From assembly GCF_023701745.1 (NCBI RefSeq), contig NZ_JAJOZB010000001.1:6557001-6621000 (forward strand): a DNA stretch of 64,000 nt. The letters are read 5' to 3'. Shown piece by piece: positions 34,193-42,889 of the stretch. The notes below the pieces were generated by a model. It had not been told where the DNA came from, searched no databases, and saw nothing but the letters and a program-made list of their open reading frames with translations. The position numbers and the translations under genes are program-made. Every line of letters begins with the position of its first letter. Position 1 is the first letter of the stretch. Source of the DNA: Streptomyces sp. RKAG293 (GTDB lineage: Bacteria; Actinomycetota; Actinomycetes; Streptomycetales; Streptomycetaceae).

Positions 34193-34257
34193 TGCGGCCT
34201 CCGGTCCTATGGATCACTCTGGGTTTCCAGAGGGATCCACAGGGTCAGGAGGCCGTA
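34193..34257 (+). promoter_or_regulatory. Long hairpin that would sequester the protease ribosome-binding site
   Basis: Inner stem TGGATCACTCTGG (34210-34222) with CCAGAGGGATCCA (34227-34239), 12 of 13 pairs, GTTT loop. Outer stem CGGCCTCC (34195-34202) with GGAGGCCG (34248-34255), eight pairs, extended by G94-U56 and U93-A57. The right outer arm contains the AGGAGG Shine-Dalgarno and reaches the A of the ATG. UCCU/AGGG at 34205-34208 and 34241-34244 can also pair. It may act as hrdB terminator, translational switch, or both. Confidence 0.6.
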
Positions 34258-35105
34258 TGCGTTCCACGTTCCGGATGCTGCTCAGCGGGTCGGCGGTGGC
34301 GCTGGCCGCGCTGATCGTGCCGCTCGGGGTCCCCGGTGCCGCGCCGAAGGCCGGGGCGGTGGTCATAGGCGGCGACCAGGTCACCGCCGGGCAGCAGCCC
34401 TGGGTGGTGGCGCTGGCCAGCCGTGACCGTTTCGGACCGTCGAGATCCGGCCAGTTCTGCGGCGGGGCAGTGGTGTCCGCCTCGACCGTGATCACCGCGG
34501 CGCACTGCTTCGGCCGCGATGTACTCGGCGGGGACTGGCGGAACGCCCGGGATCTGCGCGTCATCGCCGGCCGGCTCGACCTCAGGGGCGTGGACGGCCG
34601 GGAAATTCGGCTGAGCCAGGTACGGATCAACCCGGGATACGACCCGGTGACCAATGCCGGCGATGTGGCGGTCATCACACTTGAGAAGCCGCTGCCCGCG
34701 GGTTCCGCCATCGCGATGGCGGGGCCGGGCGACCCGCAGGACTATCTGGCGGGATCGAGGGCCCTGGTGTCCGGCTGGGGGGACACCACAGGCACCGGGG
34801 CGTACTCACCGGTCCTGCGGTCCGTGGAAGTGGCGCTGCTCGACGACGCGGTCTGTCAGCGCGCCTACCCGGGCAACGCGGACGGCACCTACCTCAGCAG
34901 GACCATGCTGTGCGCGGGGGAGCCACAGGGCGGCAAGGACGCCTGCCAGGGCGACAGCGGCGGTCCGCTGGTCGTCGGGGGCAAGCTGGTCGGCCTGGTC
35001 TCCTGGGGCACCGGCTGCGCCGAGGCCGGACACCCCGGTGTCTACACCCGGATCTCCGCGGTCAGCGCACTGGTCACGAGCGCGATGGGCACACGGCACC
35101 GTTGA
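34257..35105 (+). CDS. Secreted trypsin-like serine protease (S1A)
   Basis: 282 residues from ATG 34257 (AGGAGG four nt upstream). N-terminal signal peptide: MRSTFRMLL, hydrophobic VALAALIVPLG, then PGAAPKAGA; mature enzyme begins near VIGGDQVTAGQQP. Catalytic triad H83 (ITAAHCF), D136 (NAGDVAVI), S234 (QGDSGGPLV); D228 six before the Ser predicts trypsin-like Arg/Lys specificity. Disulfide cysteines C68/C84 and others present. Extracellular proteolysis during development or nutrition is inferred. It lies only 83 nt after hrdB with a strong hairpin covering the ribosome site, so expression may be translationally gated. Convergent with a DUF7455 gene behind a 20-bp hairpin terminator. Confidence 0.93.
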   Translation: MRSTFRMLLSGSAVALAALIVPLGVPGAAPKAGAVVIGGDQVTAGQQPWVVALASRDRFGPSRSGQFCGGAVVSASTVITAAHCFGRDVLGGDWRNARDLRVIAGRLDLRGVDGREIRLSQVRINPGYDPVTNAGDVAVITLEKPLPAGSAIAMAGPGDPQDYLAGSRALVSGWGDTTGTGAYSPVLRSVEVALLDDAVCQRAYPGNADGTYLSRTMLCAGEPQGGKDACQGDSGGPLVVGGKLVGLVSWGTGCAEAGHPGVYTRISAVSALVTSAMGTRHR

Positions 35106-35119
35106 CGGGCCCGGAAGAG

Positions 35120-35163
35120 CCGACGGGCGGCCCGGCCCCTGGTGGGGTCCGGCCGCCCGTCGG
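35120..35163. terminator. Bidirectional terminator between protease and DUF7455 gene
   Basis: 20-bp stem with one mismatch and one G-U pair (arms 35120-35139 and 35144-35163), TGGT loop; convergent position suits both genes. Confidence 0.78.
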
Positions 35164-35189
35164 TCCGAGCTCGTCGCAGGTGCGATGTG

Positions 35190-35420
35190 TCAGTGCTCGT
35201 CCTCGACCGTTTGCGCCGGGGTGTCGGTGAGTCGGCCGGTTTCGTCCTGTATTTCCGCAGCGATCTTCTTGAGTTCGGGCTCGAACTTGCGCCCGTGGTG
35301 CGCGCAGAAGAGCAGTTCGCCGCCACTGATGAGGACGACGCGCAGGTATGCCTGGGCGCCGCAACGGTCGCAGCGGTCCGCCGCCGTCAGCGGGCTCGCG
35401 GGGGTCAGAACTGTAGTCAC
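35190..35420 (-). CDS. DUF7455-like zinc-ribbon small protein
   Basis: 76 residues. CDRCGAQAYLRVVL and LLFCAHHGRKFEPEL supply C17, C20 and C39 plus H41 and/or H42 for a zinc ribbon, the core of this actinobacterial DUF family. C-terminal tail is acidic (EIQDETGRLTDTPAQ). Function unknown. GTG start with GAGAAGAGG upstream. Always near hrdB in streptomycetes as I recall, which suggests but does not prove a link to transcription. Confidence 0.75.
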   Translation of the reverse strand: MTTVLTPASPLTAADRCDRCGAQAYLRVVLISGGELLFCAHHGRKFEPELKKIAAEIQDETGRLTDTPAQTVEDEH

Positions 35421-35826
35421 GTCGCCTCTTCTCTAGCTCGACGAGCTGTCGTACCAGGGTCAACATCCAACCAGGCCGAAAACGTTCCCGCTCGTGGCTT
35501 TTCCTCGAAATCTGACTTCGAAGTGACTGGATGCTACCTGTTGGTAGCGGATTGGCCTCTGATGCGTTAGTTGTCGCTTTTGGGGCGCTTGTCCGATTGT
35601 GTCCACCGACTGGGTTGCCGGTTGTTGGTGAGGACGTGCCCGGAGCCTAAATGGTTCATGCCTCAATGGGAACGTGACATGTGTATCACTCAAATGAGGT
35701 ATCGAACGTATGATCGATACGGGGCTACTCCGAGGCCCGGATACCGGGTCGCGGCACAACCGGCGTACCAGGTCTCGGTACCCTCTCACCGACACGGCCG
35801 AAGAACTTTATCGAGGAGCTGCCCGC
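35421..35826. other. 406-bp spacer upstream of parE
   Basis: No gene found. It is AT-richer than its surroundings (35450-35720), holds the DUF7455 promoter side and the parE promoter side with a 7-8-7 inverted repeat around a TATGAT hexamer at 35709-35714. Confidence 0.65.
35699..35720. promoter_or_regulatory. Inverted repeat framing a -10 hexamer upstream of parE
   Basis: GTATCGA, eight bases, TCGATAC: perfect 7-bp arms; TATGAT at 35709-35714 lies between and into the right arm. A regulator bound here would occlude the -10. No clear -35. Confidence 0.5.
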
Positions 35827-37950
35827 GTGACCGCCGAAACATCCGTGCCGTCCTCTGCGCTGCTGACGGGCGCAGATCGCGACGGTTCCAACTACACCGC
35901 GCGGCATCTTCTGGTCCTCGAGGGGCTGGAGGCGGTCCGCAAGCGCCCCGGCATGTACATCGGGTCGACCGACAGCCGCGGGCTCATGCACTGCGTGTGG
36001 GAGATCATCGACAACTCCGTCGACGAGGCCCTCGGCGGTCACTGCGACCGCATCGAGGTCTTCCTGCACAGTGACTCCTCGGTCGAGGTCCGTGACAACG
36101 GCCGGGGCATCCCGGTCGACCTGGAGCCCAAGACCGGGCTGTCGGGCGTCGAGGTCGTGATGACCAAGCTGCACGCCGGCGGAAAGTTCGGCGGTGGCTC
36201 CTACGCGGCCTCCGGCGGCCTGCACGGCGTCGGCGCCTCGGTCGTCAACGCCCTGTCCGCCCGCCTCGACGTCGAGGTCGACCGGAGCGGTCACACGCAC
36301 GCCATCAGCTTCCGGCGCGGCGTCCCCGGCTCCTTCTCCGGAGCGGGTCCCGACTCCTCCTTCGACGCGGCGAGTGGCCTGAACAAGTCGAAGAAGGTCC
36401 CCAAGGCCAGGACCGGCACCCGCGTCCGGTACTGGGCGGACCGCCAGATCTTCCTCAAGGACGCCAAGATCTCGCTGGAGAACCTCCACCAGCGCGCCCG
36501 CCAGACGGCCTTCCTGGTGCCGGGGCTGACCATCGTCGTCCGCGACGAGCGCGACCTGGAGGGTGACGGCAAGGCCGTCGAGGACGTCTTCCACTACGAC
36601 GGCGGCATCAGCGAGTTCTGCGAGTACCTCTCCCAGGACAAGCCGATCTGCGACGTCCTGCGGCTGACCGGCAGCGGCAGCTTCAAGGAGACCGTCCCGG
36701 TCCTGGACGACCGCGGCCACATGACGGCGACCGAGGTCACCCGTGAGCTGGGCGTCGACATCGCGATGCGCTGGGGCACGGGGTACGACACCGTGTCGCG
36801 GTCCTTCGTGAACATCATCGCCACCCCCAAGGGCGGCACGCACGTCACGGGCTTCGAGCGGGCCATCACCAAGACCGTCAACGAGGCGCTGCGCTCCTCG
36901 AAGCTGCTGCGGGTCGCCGAGGACGACGTCGTCAAGGACGACGCCATGGAGGGACTGACGGCGGTCGTCACCGTACGGCTGGCCGAGCCGCAGTTCGAGG
37001 GCCAGACCAAGGAGGTGCTCGGCACCTCGGCCGCCAACCGGATCGTGGCCAATGTCGTGGCCAAGGAGCTCAAGGAGTTCCTGACCTCCGCCAAGCGCGA
37101 CACGAAGCTCCAGGCGCGGGCGGTGCTGGAGAAGACCGTCGCCGCCGCGCGGACCCGCATCGCGGCCCGCCAGCACAAGGACGCGCAGCGCCGGAAGACG
37201 GCGCTGGAGACCTCCTCGCTGCCGGCGAAGCTCGCGGACTGCCGCAGCGACGACGTGGACCGCACCGAGCTGTTCATCGTCGAGGGCGACTCGGCGCTCG
37301 GCACGGCCAAGGTGGCCCGGAACTCGGAGTTCCAGGCATTGCTGCCGATCCGCGGCAAGATTCTGAATGTCCAGAAGTCGTCGGTTTCGGACATGCTGAA
37401 GAACGCCGAGTGCGGCGCGATCATCCAGGTGATAGGAGCCGGGTCGGGCCGGACCTTCGACATCGACCAGGCGCGCTACGGGAAGGTGATCTTCCTCGCC
37501 GACGCCGACGTCGACGGCGCGCACATCCGCACCCTGCTGCTCACGCTGTTCCAGCGCTACATGCGTCCGATGATCGAGCAGGGCCGGGTCTTCTCGGCCG
37601 TGCCGCCGCTGCACCGCGTCGAGCTCGTCCAGCCCAAGAAGGGCCAGGACAAGTACATCTACACCTACTCGGACAGCGAGCTGCGCCAGACGCTGCTCGA
37701 CCTGCAGCGCCGCAACGTCCGCTACAAGGACGGCATCCAGCGCTACAAGGGGCTGGGTGAGATGGATGCCAACCAGCTCGCGGAGACCACGATGGACCCG
37801 CGCCACCGCACCCTGCGCCGGATCAACATCAGCGATCTCGAGGCCGCGGAGCAGGCGTTCGACCTGCTCATGGGCAACGAGGTCGCGCCGCGCAAGGAGT
37901 TCATCACCAGCTCGGCGGCGACGCTCGACCGGTCCCGTATCGACGCGTAG
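35827..37950 (+). CDS. parE: ParE, topoisomerase IV subunit B (GyrB2)
   Basis: 707 residues from GTG 35827 (GAGGAG 8 nt upstream), equal to S. coelicolor ParE as I recall; a longer frame from 35710 adds 39 non-homologous residues. GHKL ATPase: EIIDNSVDEAL (Glu59 region), DNGRGIPVD, GGKFGGGSYAASGGLHGVGA. TOPRIM: IVEGDSALGTAKVARN and FLADADVDGAHIRTLLL. Ends NEVAPRKEFI..., standard for type IIA B subunits. With ParC (46951-49401) it forms topoisomerase IV, decatenating chromosomes; in Streptomyces it is needed for sporulation septa resolution. Followed by a strong terminator. Confidence 0.96.
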   Translation: MTAETSVPSSALLTGADRDGSNYTARHLLVLEGLEAVRKRPGMYIGSTDSRGLMHCVWEIIDNSVDEALGGHCDRIEVFLHSDSSVEVRDNGRGIPVDLEPKTGLSGVEVVMTKLHAGGKFGGGSYAASGGLHGVGASVVNALSARLDVEVDRSGHTHAISFRRGVPGSFSGAGPDSSFDAASGLNKSKKVPKARTGTRVRYWADRQIFLKDAKISLENLHQRARQTAFLVPGLTIVVRDERDLEGDGKAVEDVFHYDGGISEFCEYLSQDKPICDVLRLTGSGSFKETVPVLDDRGHMTATEVTRELGVDIAMRWGTGYDTVSRSFVNIIATPKGGTHVTGFERAITKTVNEALRSSKLLRVAEDDVVKDDAMEGLTAVVTVRLAEPQFEGQTKEVLGTSAANRIVANVVAKELKEFLTSAKRDTKLQARAVLEKTVAAARTRIAARQHKDAQRRKTALETSSLPAKLADCRSDDVDRTELFIVEGDSALGTAKVARNSEFQALLPIRGKILNVQKSSVSDMLKNAECGAIIQVIGAGSGRTFDIDQARYGKVIFLADADVDGAHIRTLLLTLFQRYMRPMIEQGRVFSAVPPLHRVELVQPKKGQDKYIYTYSDSELRQTLLDLQRRNVRYKDGIQRYKGLGEMDANQLAETTMDPRHRTLRRINISDLEAAEQAFDLLMGNEVAPRKEFITSSAATLDRSRIDA

Positions 37951-37969
37951 CCGCTCCCGTGAGCCGACC

Positions 37970-38003
37970 GGTGCTCCTCCGCCCCCGGGGGCGGGGGAGC
38001 ACC
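37970..38003 (+). terminator. Terminator hairpin after parE
   Basis: GTGCTCCTCCGCCCCC and GGGGGCGGGGGAGCAC pair with one G-U, tip of CCGG; followed by GCTGCTTTC. The rest of 37951-38146 is spacer. Confidence 0.7.
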
Positions 38004-38146
38004 GCTGCTTTCACAGGTCGTCGGATATGCCTACCGGCACGGCATCACCTGATGGGGTGAACGTTTCAGCTTGATGGCACCGGATCTTCCCACTCTGTCC
38101 ATGCTTGGGCGCACGGCCAATTGGCTTGTGAAGCGAGGAGAGTTCG

Positions 38147-38617
38147 GTGGACAAGCACGACGGGGGCGACCCGGGCGCGCTGCGGGTGGACGACCCCTGG
38201 TACGACGCCCTGGCCGCCGGTCTCTGGGTTCCGGACCCGACGGCTCCGGCACCGTCACCCGTGCCGGCGCCGCCCGCGGCGCCCGCCGCGGGGACGGAGC
38301 AGGACCGCGCCGCCATCTACCTGGAGGTGCAGCAGAGTGCCGCGTTCCAGGAAGTGCGCGGCCAGTACCGCCGCTTCGCCTTTCCGGCGGTCGCGGCCTT
38401 CCTCGCCTGGTATCTGCTCTATGTGGTGGCGGCCACGGTGGCGCCGGGCCTGATGGGCCGCCCGGTGGCCGGTGAGCTCAATGTGGCGATGGTCGCGGGG
38501 CTGGCGCAGTTCGCCACGACGTTCCTGCTGACCTGGGCCTACTCGCGGCATGCGCGGCTGCGCAGGGACCGGGCGGCGCTCGACCTGCGCTGGGACACCC
38601 AGGAGCGGATGCGCTGA
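38147..38617 (+). CDS. DUF485 membrane protein, partner of SSS symporter
   Basis: 156 residues. N-terminal Pro/Ala/Thr-rich cytoplasmic lead, then two hydrophobic helices (FAFPAVAAFLAWYLLYVVAA and MVAGLAQFATTFLLTWAYS, each within 20 residues as written), a basic C-terminus. DUF485 genes (yjcH type) precede actP-like solute symporters in many bacteria, as here; the next gene starts with a 1-nt overlap (TGATG). It is likely needed for function or assembly of that symporter. GTG start with GCGAGGAG upstream. Confidence 0.85.
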   Translation: MDKHDGGDPGALRVDDPWYDALAAGLWVPDPTAPAPSPVPAPPAAPAAGTEQDRAAIYLEVQQSAAFQEVRGQYRRFAFPAVAAFLAWYLLYVVAATVAPGLMGRPVAGELNVAMVAGLAQFATTFLLTWAYSRHARLRRDRAALDLRWDTQERMR

Positions 38618-40242
38618 TGGTGCGGTACCTGGCAGATCCGGCGAACGAGCACCAGGGGCTCGCTCTCGTCCTGTTCACGATCTTCGTGTCCGTCACCCTG
38701 GCCATCACCGCCTGGGCGGGCCGGCGGCGCAGCTCGTCGGTCGAGTTCTTCGCCGGGGGCCGGCTCTTCTCCCCCATGGAGAACGGTTTCGCCATCGCGG
38801 GCGACTACATGTCGGCGGCGTCGTTCCTCGGCATCTCCGGCCTCATCGCGCTCTTCGGCTACGACGGCCTGCTGTACTCGGTCGGCTTCCTGGTCGCCTG
38901 GCTCGTGGTCCTCATGCTGGTCGCGGAACTGGTGCGCAACTGCGGCCGCTACACCCTCGCCGATGTGCTCTCCGCCCGGATGCGGCAGCGCCCCGTCCGG
39001 ATCGCGGCCGGCACCTCCTCGGTCATCGTCTCGGTGCTCTACCTGGTCGCGCAGATGGTCGGCGCGAGCAGCCTGGTGGCGCTGCTGCTCGGCGGACAGG
39101 GCGGCGCGTCCCGTACCTGGACGGTGATCGGGGTCGGCGGCCTGATGGTCATCTACGTCTCGTTCGGCGGCATGCGCGCGACGACGTGGATCCAGATCGT
39201 CAAGACCGTGCTGCTGATGGGCGGCACCATCACGCTCGTCGTGCTGGTGCTGATCCGCTTCCACGGCGATCTGAACGGGCTGCTGCGGTCCGCGGCGGCC
39301 GGCAGCGGGCACGGCAGCGCCTTCCTGGCGCCCGGCCTCAAGTACGGCGGGAGCTGGATCTCGAAGCTGGACTTCATCAGCCTCGGGATCGCCCTGGTGC
39401 TCGGCACGGCCGGGCTGCCGCACATCCTGTCGCGCTTCTACACGGTGCCCACCGCCCGCTCCGCCCGCCGTTCCGTGGTCTGGGCGATCGGGCTGATCGG
39501 CTCCTTCTACCTGATGACGATCGTCCTCGGCTTCGGCGCCGCGGCGGTCGTGGGCTCGGACGCCGTCCGCACCTCCAACGCGGCCGGCAACACCGCCGTA
39601 CCGCTGCTGGCCCAGGATCTGGGCGGGGGAGCGGGTTCCACGGGCGGAACGGTTCTGTTCGCCGTCGTCGGCGCGGTCGCCTTCGCCACGATCCTGGCCG
39701 TGGTCGCCGGGATCACCCTGGCGTCGTCCGCCTCGGTCGCGCACGACCTGTACGCCACGCTGCGCCGCAGCGGGAAGCACGCGGGCCCCTCGACCGGGAA
39801 CGACGAGGTGCGGGTGGCGCGCTTCGCCGCGGTCGGGATCGGTGCGGTGGCGATCGCGCTGAGCCTGTTCGCGCAGGGGCAGAACATCGCGTTCCTCGTG
39901 GGCCTCGCCTTCGCGGTGGCCGCCTCGGCGAACCTGCCCGCGCTGCTGTTCGCCCTGTTCTGGCCCCGTTTCACCACCCGGGGAACGGTCTGTGCGATCT
40001 ACGGCGGACTGATCCCCGCACTGCTCCTGGTCGTGCTGTCGCCCGTCGTCTCCGGACGGCCCGACGCCCTCTTCCCCGGGGTGGACTTCCATCTCTTCCC
40101 GCTGGAGAACCCGGGTCTGGTCTCCATCCCGCTGGGCTTCCTGGCCGGCTGGCTGGGCACCGTGCTCTTCCCGGAACCCGGGGACGGCTCCAAGTACGCG
40201 GAGACGGAGGTCCGTTCCCTCACCGGCGCCGGAGCGGTGTGA
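38617..40242 (+). CDS. Sodium:solute symporter (SSS family, ActP/MctC-like)
   Basis: 541 residues with ~13 transmembrane helices, typical SSS length. Na+/substrate signatures: FFAGGRLFSPMENGFAIAGD, AASFLGISGL, GTAGLPHILSRFYTVP. Closest in architecture to ActP of E. coli and MctC of Corynebacterium, importers of acetate, propionate or pyruvate. The gene is translationally coupled (TGATG) to the preceding DUF485 gene. On its right, convergent, is a CitA-type two-component system that may sense an organic acid and control it (inference). Confidence 0.92.
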   Translation: MVRYLADPANEHQGLALVLFTIFVSVTLAITAWAGRRRSSSVEFFAGGRLFSPMENGFAIAGDYMSAASFLGISGLIALFGYDGLLYSVGFLVAWLVVLMLVAELVRNCGRYTLADVLSARMRQRPVRIAAGTSSVIVSVLYLVAQMVGASSLVALLLGGQGGASRTWTVIGVGGLMVIYVSFGGMRATTWIQIVKTVLLMGGTITLVVLVLIRFHGDLNGLLRSAAAGSGHGSAFLAPGLKYGGSWISKLDFISLGIALVLGTAGLPHILSRFYTVPTARSARRSVVWAIGLIGSFYLMTIVLGFGAAAVVGSDAVRTSNAAGNTAVPLLAQDLGGGAGSTGGTVLFAVVGAVAFATILAVVAGITLASSASVAHDLYATLRRSGKHAGPSTGNDEVRVARFAAVGIGAVAIALSLFAQGQNIAFLVGLAFAVAASANLPALLFALFWPRFTTRGTVCAIYGGLIPALLLVVLSPVVSGRPDALFPGVDFHLFPLENPGLVSIPLGFLAGWLGTVLFPEPGDGSKYAETEVRSLTGAGAV

Positions 40243-40272
40243 CGCGGCGGCGGAACGGCCCGCGCACCAGGG

Positions 40273-40965
40273 TCAGTCCGCCGCCGCCCAGGCGTAGCGG
40301 TGCTCGGGGCGGCCGGTGTCGCCGTATTTGAGAGTCAGGCCGATCCGTCCGGCCTGCTCCAGGTACTTCAGATAGCGCTGCGCCGTGGAGCGGCTCAACC
40401 CGGCCAGCTCGGCGACCTCATGGGCGGACAGCGGATGTCCGGCCTTGCGCAGCACCCGCCGTATCAGTTCCGCGGTCGGCGCCGAGTGGCCCTTGGGCAG
40501 CTCGGCCGAGGCCGCCCCTGCCGTCCGCAGCGCCCCGAAGATCCGGTCGACCTGCTCCTGACCGGCCTCGCCGCCCCCGCCGACCCCGTCCAGGGTCCGG
40601 CGCAGCGCCGCGTACCCGTCGAGCTTGGCCCGCAGCCCGGCGAAGGTGAACGGCTTGACCAGGTACTGCAGTGCTCCGTACCGCATCGCCGCCTGGACGG
40701 TCGCGACATCGCGGGCGGCGGTCACCATGATCACGTCGGCGTGGTGGCCGAGCTGGCGCAGCCGGCGGATCAGCGTCAGGCCCGTCTCGTCCGGCAGGTA
40801 GTGGTCGAGCAGGATCAGGTCGATCCGGGTGCGCTCCAGGGTCGCCAGCGCGTGGGCGGCGGTGTGCGCCCGGCCGGCCACCCGGAAGCCGGGGACCTTC
40901 GCCACGTAGGCCGCGTTGATCTCGGCGACGCGGAAGTCGTCGTCCACGACCAGTACCTCGATCAT
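40273..40965 (-). CDS. Response regulator, CitB/DcuR family
   Basis: 230 residues from ATG 40965 (AAGGGAG upstream). Receiver domain: acid pocket VVDDDF at 8-10, phospho-acceptor D54 in ILLDHYLPDETG, K104 in YLVKPFTF. C-terminal DNA-binding part with VAELAGLSRSTAQRYLKYLEQAG. The start overlaps the stop of the histidine kinase gene by 4 nt (ATGA), so they are translationally coupled. Targets unknown; the inverted repeat at 42820-42849 and the symporter promoter are places to look. Confidence 0.93.
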   Translation of the reverse strand: MIEVLVVDDDFRVAEINAAYVAKVPGFRVAGRAHTAAHALATLERTRIDLILLDHYLPDETGLTLIRRLRQLGHHADVIMVTAARDVATVQAAMRYGALQYLVKPFTFAGLRAKLDGYAALRRTLDGVGGGGEAGQEQVDRIFGALRTAGAASAELPKGHSAPTAELIRRVLRKAGHPLSAHEVAELAGLSRSTAQRYLKYLEQAGRIGLTLKYGDTGRPEHRYAWAAAD

Positions 40966-42644
40966 CGTGTCTCCCTTGCGCCGGCGAGCCCGGTGAGCCC
41001 GGCGAGCTGATCGCATTCGGTGGGGTGGCCGGTCAGGCGGCCGCTGACGTCCTCCGCGACCAGGGCCTCCGGCAGCACCACGGTGAAGACCGCACCGCCG
41101 CCCGCACGGGCGGTGACCCGGGCGATGCCGCCGTACCGCTCGGCGAGCCGTCTGACCAGTGCCAGTCCCAGCCCCCGGCCGCGGTGCGCGGGCCGCTCCT
41201 TCGTGGACCAGCCCTCGGTGAAGATGAGGTCGCGGGCCTCGGGCGGCACCCCGGGGCCGGTGTCGGAGACCCGCAGGACGGCGGTCGTGTCCTCCTCGGT
41301 CCGCAGCTCGACCTCCACGAAGGAGTCGGCGGTGCGGTGCGCGGACGCCGCGTCCAGGGCGTTGTCGATGAGGTTGCCCAGCACGGTCACCAGGTCGCGG
41401 GGATCGACCACCCGGTCGGGCAGCCCGGTCGCGGCGGAGATCCGCAGGGCGACCCCGCGTTCGGCGGCGATGGCCGCCTTGCCGACCAGCAGGGCGGCCA
41501 GCAGCGGATCCCGCACCTGCCCGGCGATCTGCTCCGCGGAGGACCGGTGGGTGTCGGCGACCTCCACGACGAACTCCACCGCTTCGTCGTGCAGGCCCAG
41601 TTCCAGCAGGCCCAGCAGGGTGTGCAGCCGGTTGGCGTGTTCGTGGTCCTGGGCGCGCAGCGCGTCCAGCAGCCCGTGGGTGCTGTCCAGCTCCCGGCCG
41701 AGCAGTTCCAGCTCCGTACGGTCGCGCAGGGTGGCGACCGCGCCGCCGTCACCGGTCGGCATCCGGTTGGTGACCAGCACCCGGCCGCCGCTCACCGTCA
41801 GCAGGTCGGTGCCCTCGACCCGGCCGGTCAGGACGTCCGTCGTACGGCCCGGCGGCAGGACGTCGTCCAGGACGTGTCCCGTGGCGTCGGGGCCGAGCCC
41901 GAGCAGCCGGCCGGCCTCGTCGTTGACCAGCCGGATCCTGCCCTGCCGGTCGAGCGCCACGACACCCTCACGGATGCCGTGCAGCATCGCCTCGCGCTCG
42001 TCGAGCAGCGAGGAGATGTCGGCGAACGCGAGCCCGTGGGTGCGGCGCTGCAGCCTTCGCGAGCCGCCGATCGCGGCCAGCACGCCCACCGCGAGCGCGG
42101 CGGCCGCGTACAGCAGCAGCCCCGGGACCGCGCCGAGCAGCCGGTCGCGGACGCTGTCGTAGGCGATGCCGACGGAGACCGCGCCGACGATCCGGCCGCT
42201 GCTGTCGCGCAACGGCACCTTCCCCCGGGCACTGCGGCCCAGGGTGCCGTTGTCGATCTGCATGACCTCCTGACCGGCCAGCGCCTCGCCGGGATCGGTG
42301 GAGACGTGCTCGCCGATCCGGTCCTCCGTGGTGTGCGACCAGCGCGTTCCGTTGAGGTCCATCACGACGACGTACTCGGCCCGGGTGGCGTGGCGGATGC
42401 GCTCGGCCTCGGCCTGGACCGGCCCGTCGGGGGTGGGCTCCGAGGTGAGCAGCGAATCCGCGATCTGCGGTTCGGCCGCGGCGGTCTGCGCGATGGACAG
42501 GGCGCGGCGCATCGCCTGGTCGTCGAGCTGGTGGCTCAGCGGCGCGAGGAAGAGCCCGGTGGCCAGCACCGTGACGCCCGTAGTGATCGCGACCTGGGTC
42601 AGCAGAACCTGTGCGGAGACGCGACGCGGCCACCGGATGCGCAT
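40962..42644 (-). CDS. Sensor histidine kinase, CitA/DcuS type
   Basis: 560 residues from ATG 42644 (GAAGGAG six nt upstream; an upstream start would add 41 non-homologous residues). TM1 ~ residues 10-33, extracytoplasmic sCache-like domain (~34-170) with YVVVMDLNG and RIVGAVSVGIAY, TM2 ~172-194, PAS domain ~ 210-310, DHEHANRLHTLLGLL with phosphoacceptor H334, then HATPase boxes LGNLIDNALDAAS, DTGPGVPPEARDLIF and GRGLGLALVRRLAERYG. CitA/DcuS-like kinases sense citrate or dicarboxylates through the external domain. Divergent from the ABC importer genes that start at 42890 and convergent with the symporter genes; either could be a target. Confidence 0.94.
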   Translation of the reverse strand: MRIRWPRRVSAQVLLTQVAITTGVTVLATGLFLAPLSHQLDDQAMRRALSIAQTAAAEPQIADSLLTSEPTPDGPVQAEAERIRHATRAEYVVVMDLNGTRWSHTTEDRIGEHVSTDPGEALAGQEVMQIDNGTLGRSARGKVPLRDSSGRIVGAVSVGIAYDSVRDRLLGAVPGLLLYAAAALAVGVLAAIGGSRRLQRRTHGLAFADISSLLDEREAMLHGIREGVVALDRQGRIRLVNDEAGRLLGLGPDATGHVLDDVLPPGRTTDVLTGRVEGTDLLTVSGGRVLVTNRMPTGDGGAVATLRDRTELELLGRELDSTHGLLDALRAQDHEHANRLHTLLGLLELGLHDEAVEFVVEVADTHRSSAEQIAGQVRDPLLAALLVGKAAIAAERGVALRISAATGLPDRVVDPRDLVTVLGNLIDNALDAASAHRTADSFVEVELRTEEDTTAVLRVSDTGPGVPPEARDLIFTEGWSTKERPAHRGRGLGLALVRRLAERYGGIARVTARAGGGAVFTVVLPEALVAEDVSGRLTGHPTECDQLAGLTGLAGARETR

Positions 42645-42819
42645 GCGGTCTCCTTCTGCTGTGGTGATGTGCGGTGGTAACGGGTGATTCACTACGGTCG
42701 CTGCCACGGCGTGCCGCCGTGTCCCGGCTGTGAACGCAACGTAAACGCCATAGAGGCGGATGCCCACCCTCCGTTTCGCATTCGTTGTGCGCGAGCGAGC
42801 AGAACGAGCAGAACAGCGG

Positions 42820-42849
42820 TTGTGAGCAGAAGGCGCCCTGTGCTCACAA
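42820..42849. promoter_or_regulatory. Perfect 9-12-9 inverted repeat upstream of the ABC importer
   Basis: TTGTGAGCA, 12-nt spacer, TGCTCACAA. Half-site centres are 21 bp apart (two helical turns), a good fit for a dimeric regulator. It is 40 bp before the ATPase start, which also has TAGCGT (TANNNT) ending 8 nt before its ATG. GAGCAGAAC-like half copies lie just upstream. Confidence 0.6.
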
Positions 42850-42889
42850 GGCTGCCGCCCGGCCCGGGCCGCGCCTAGCGTCCCGCCCC

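Noticed and set aside
35710-35826. Upstream extension of parE by 39 residues
   Set aside because: Non-homologous and contains the promoter repeat; the GTG at 35827 has GAGGAG.
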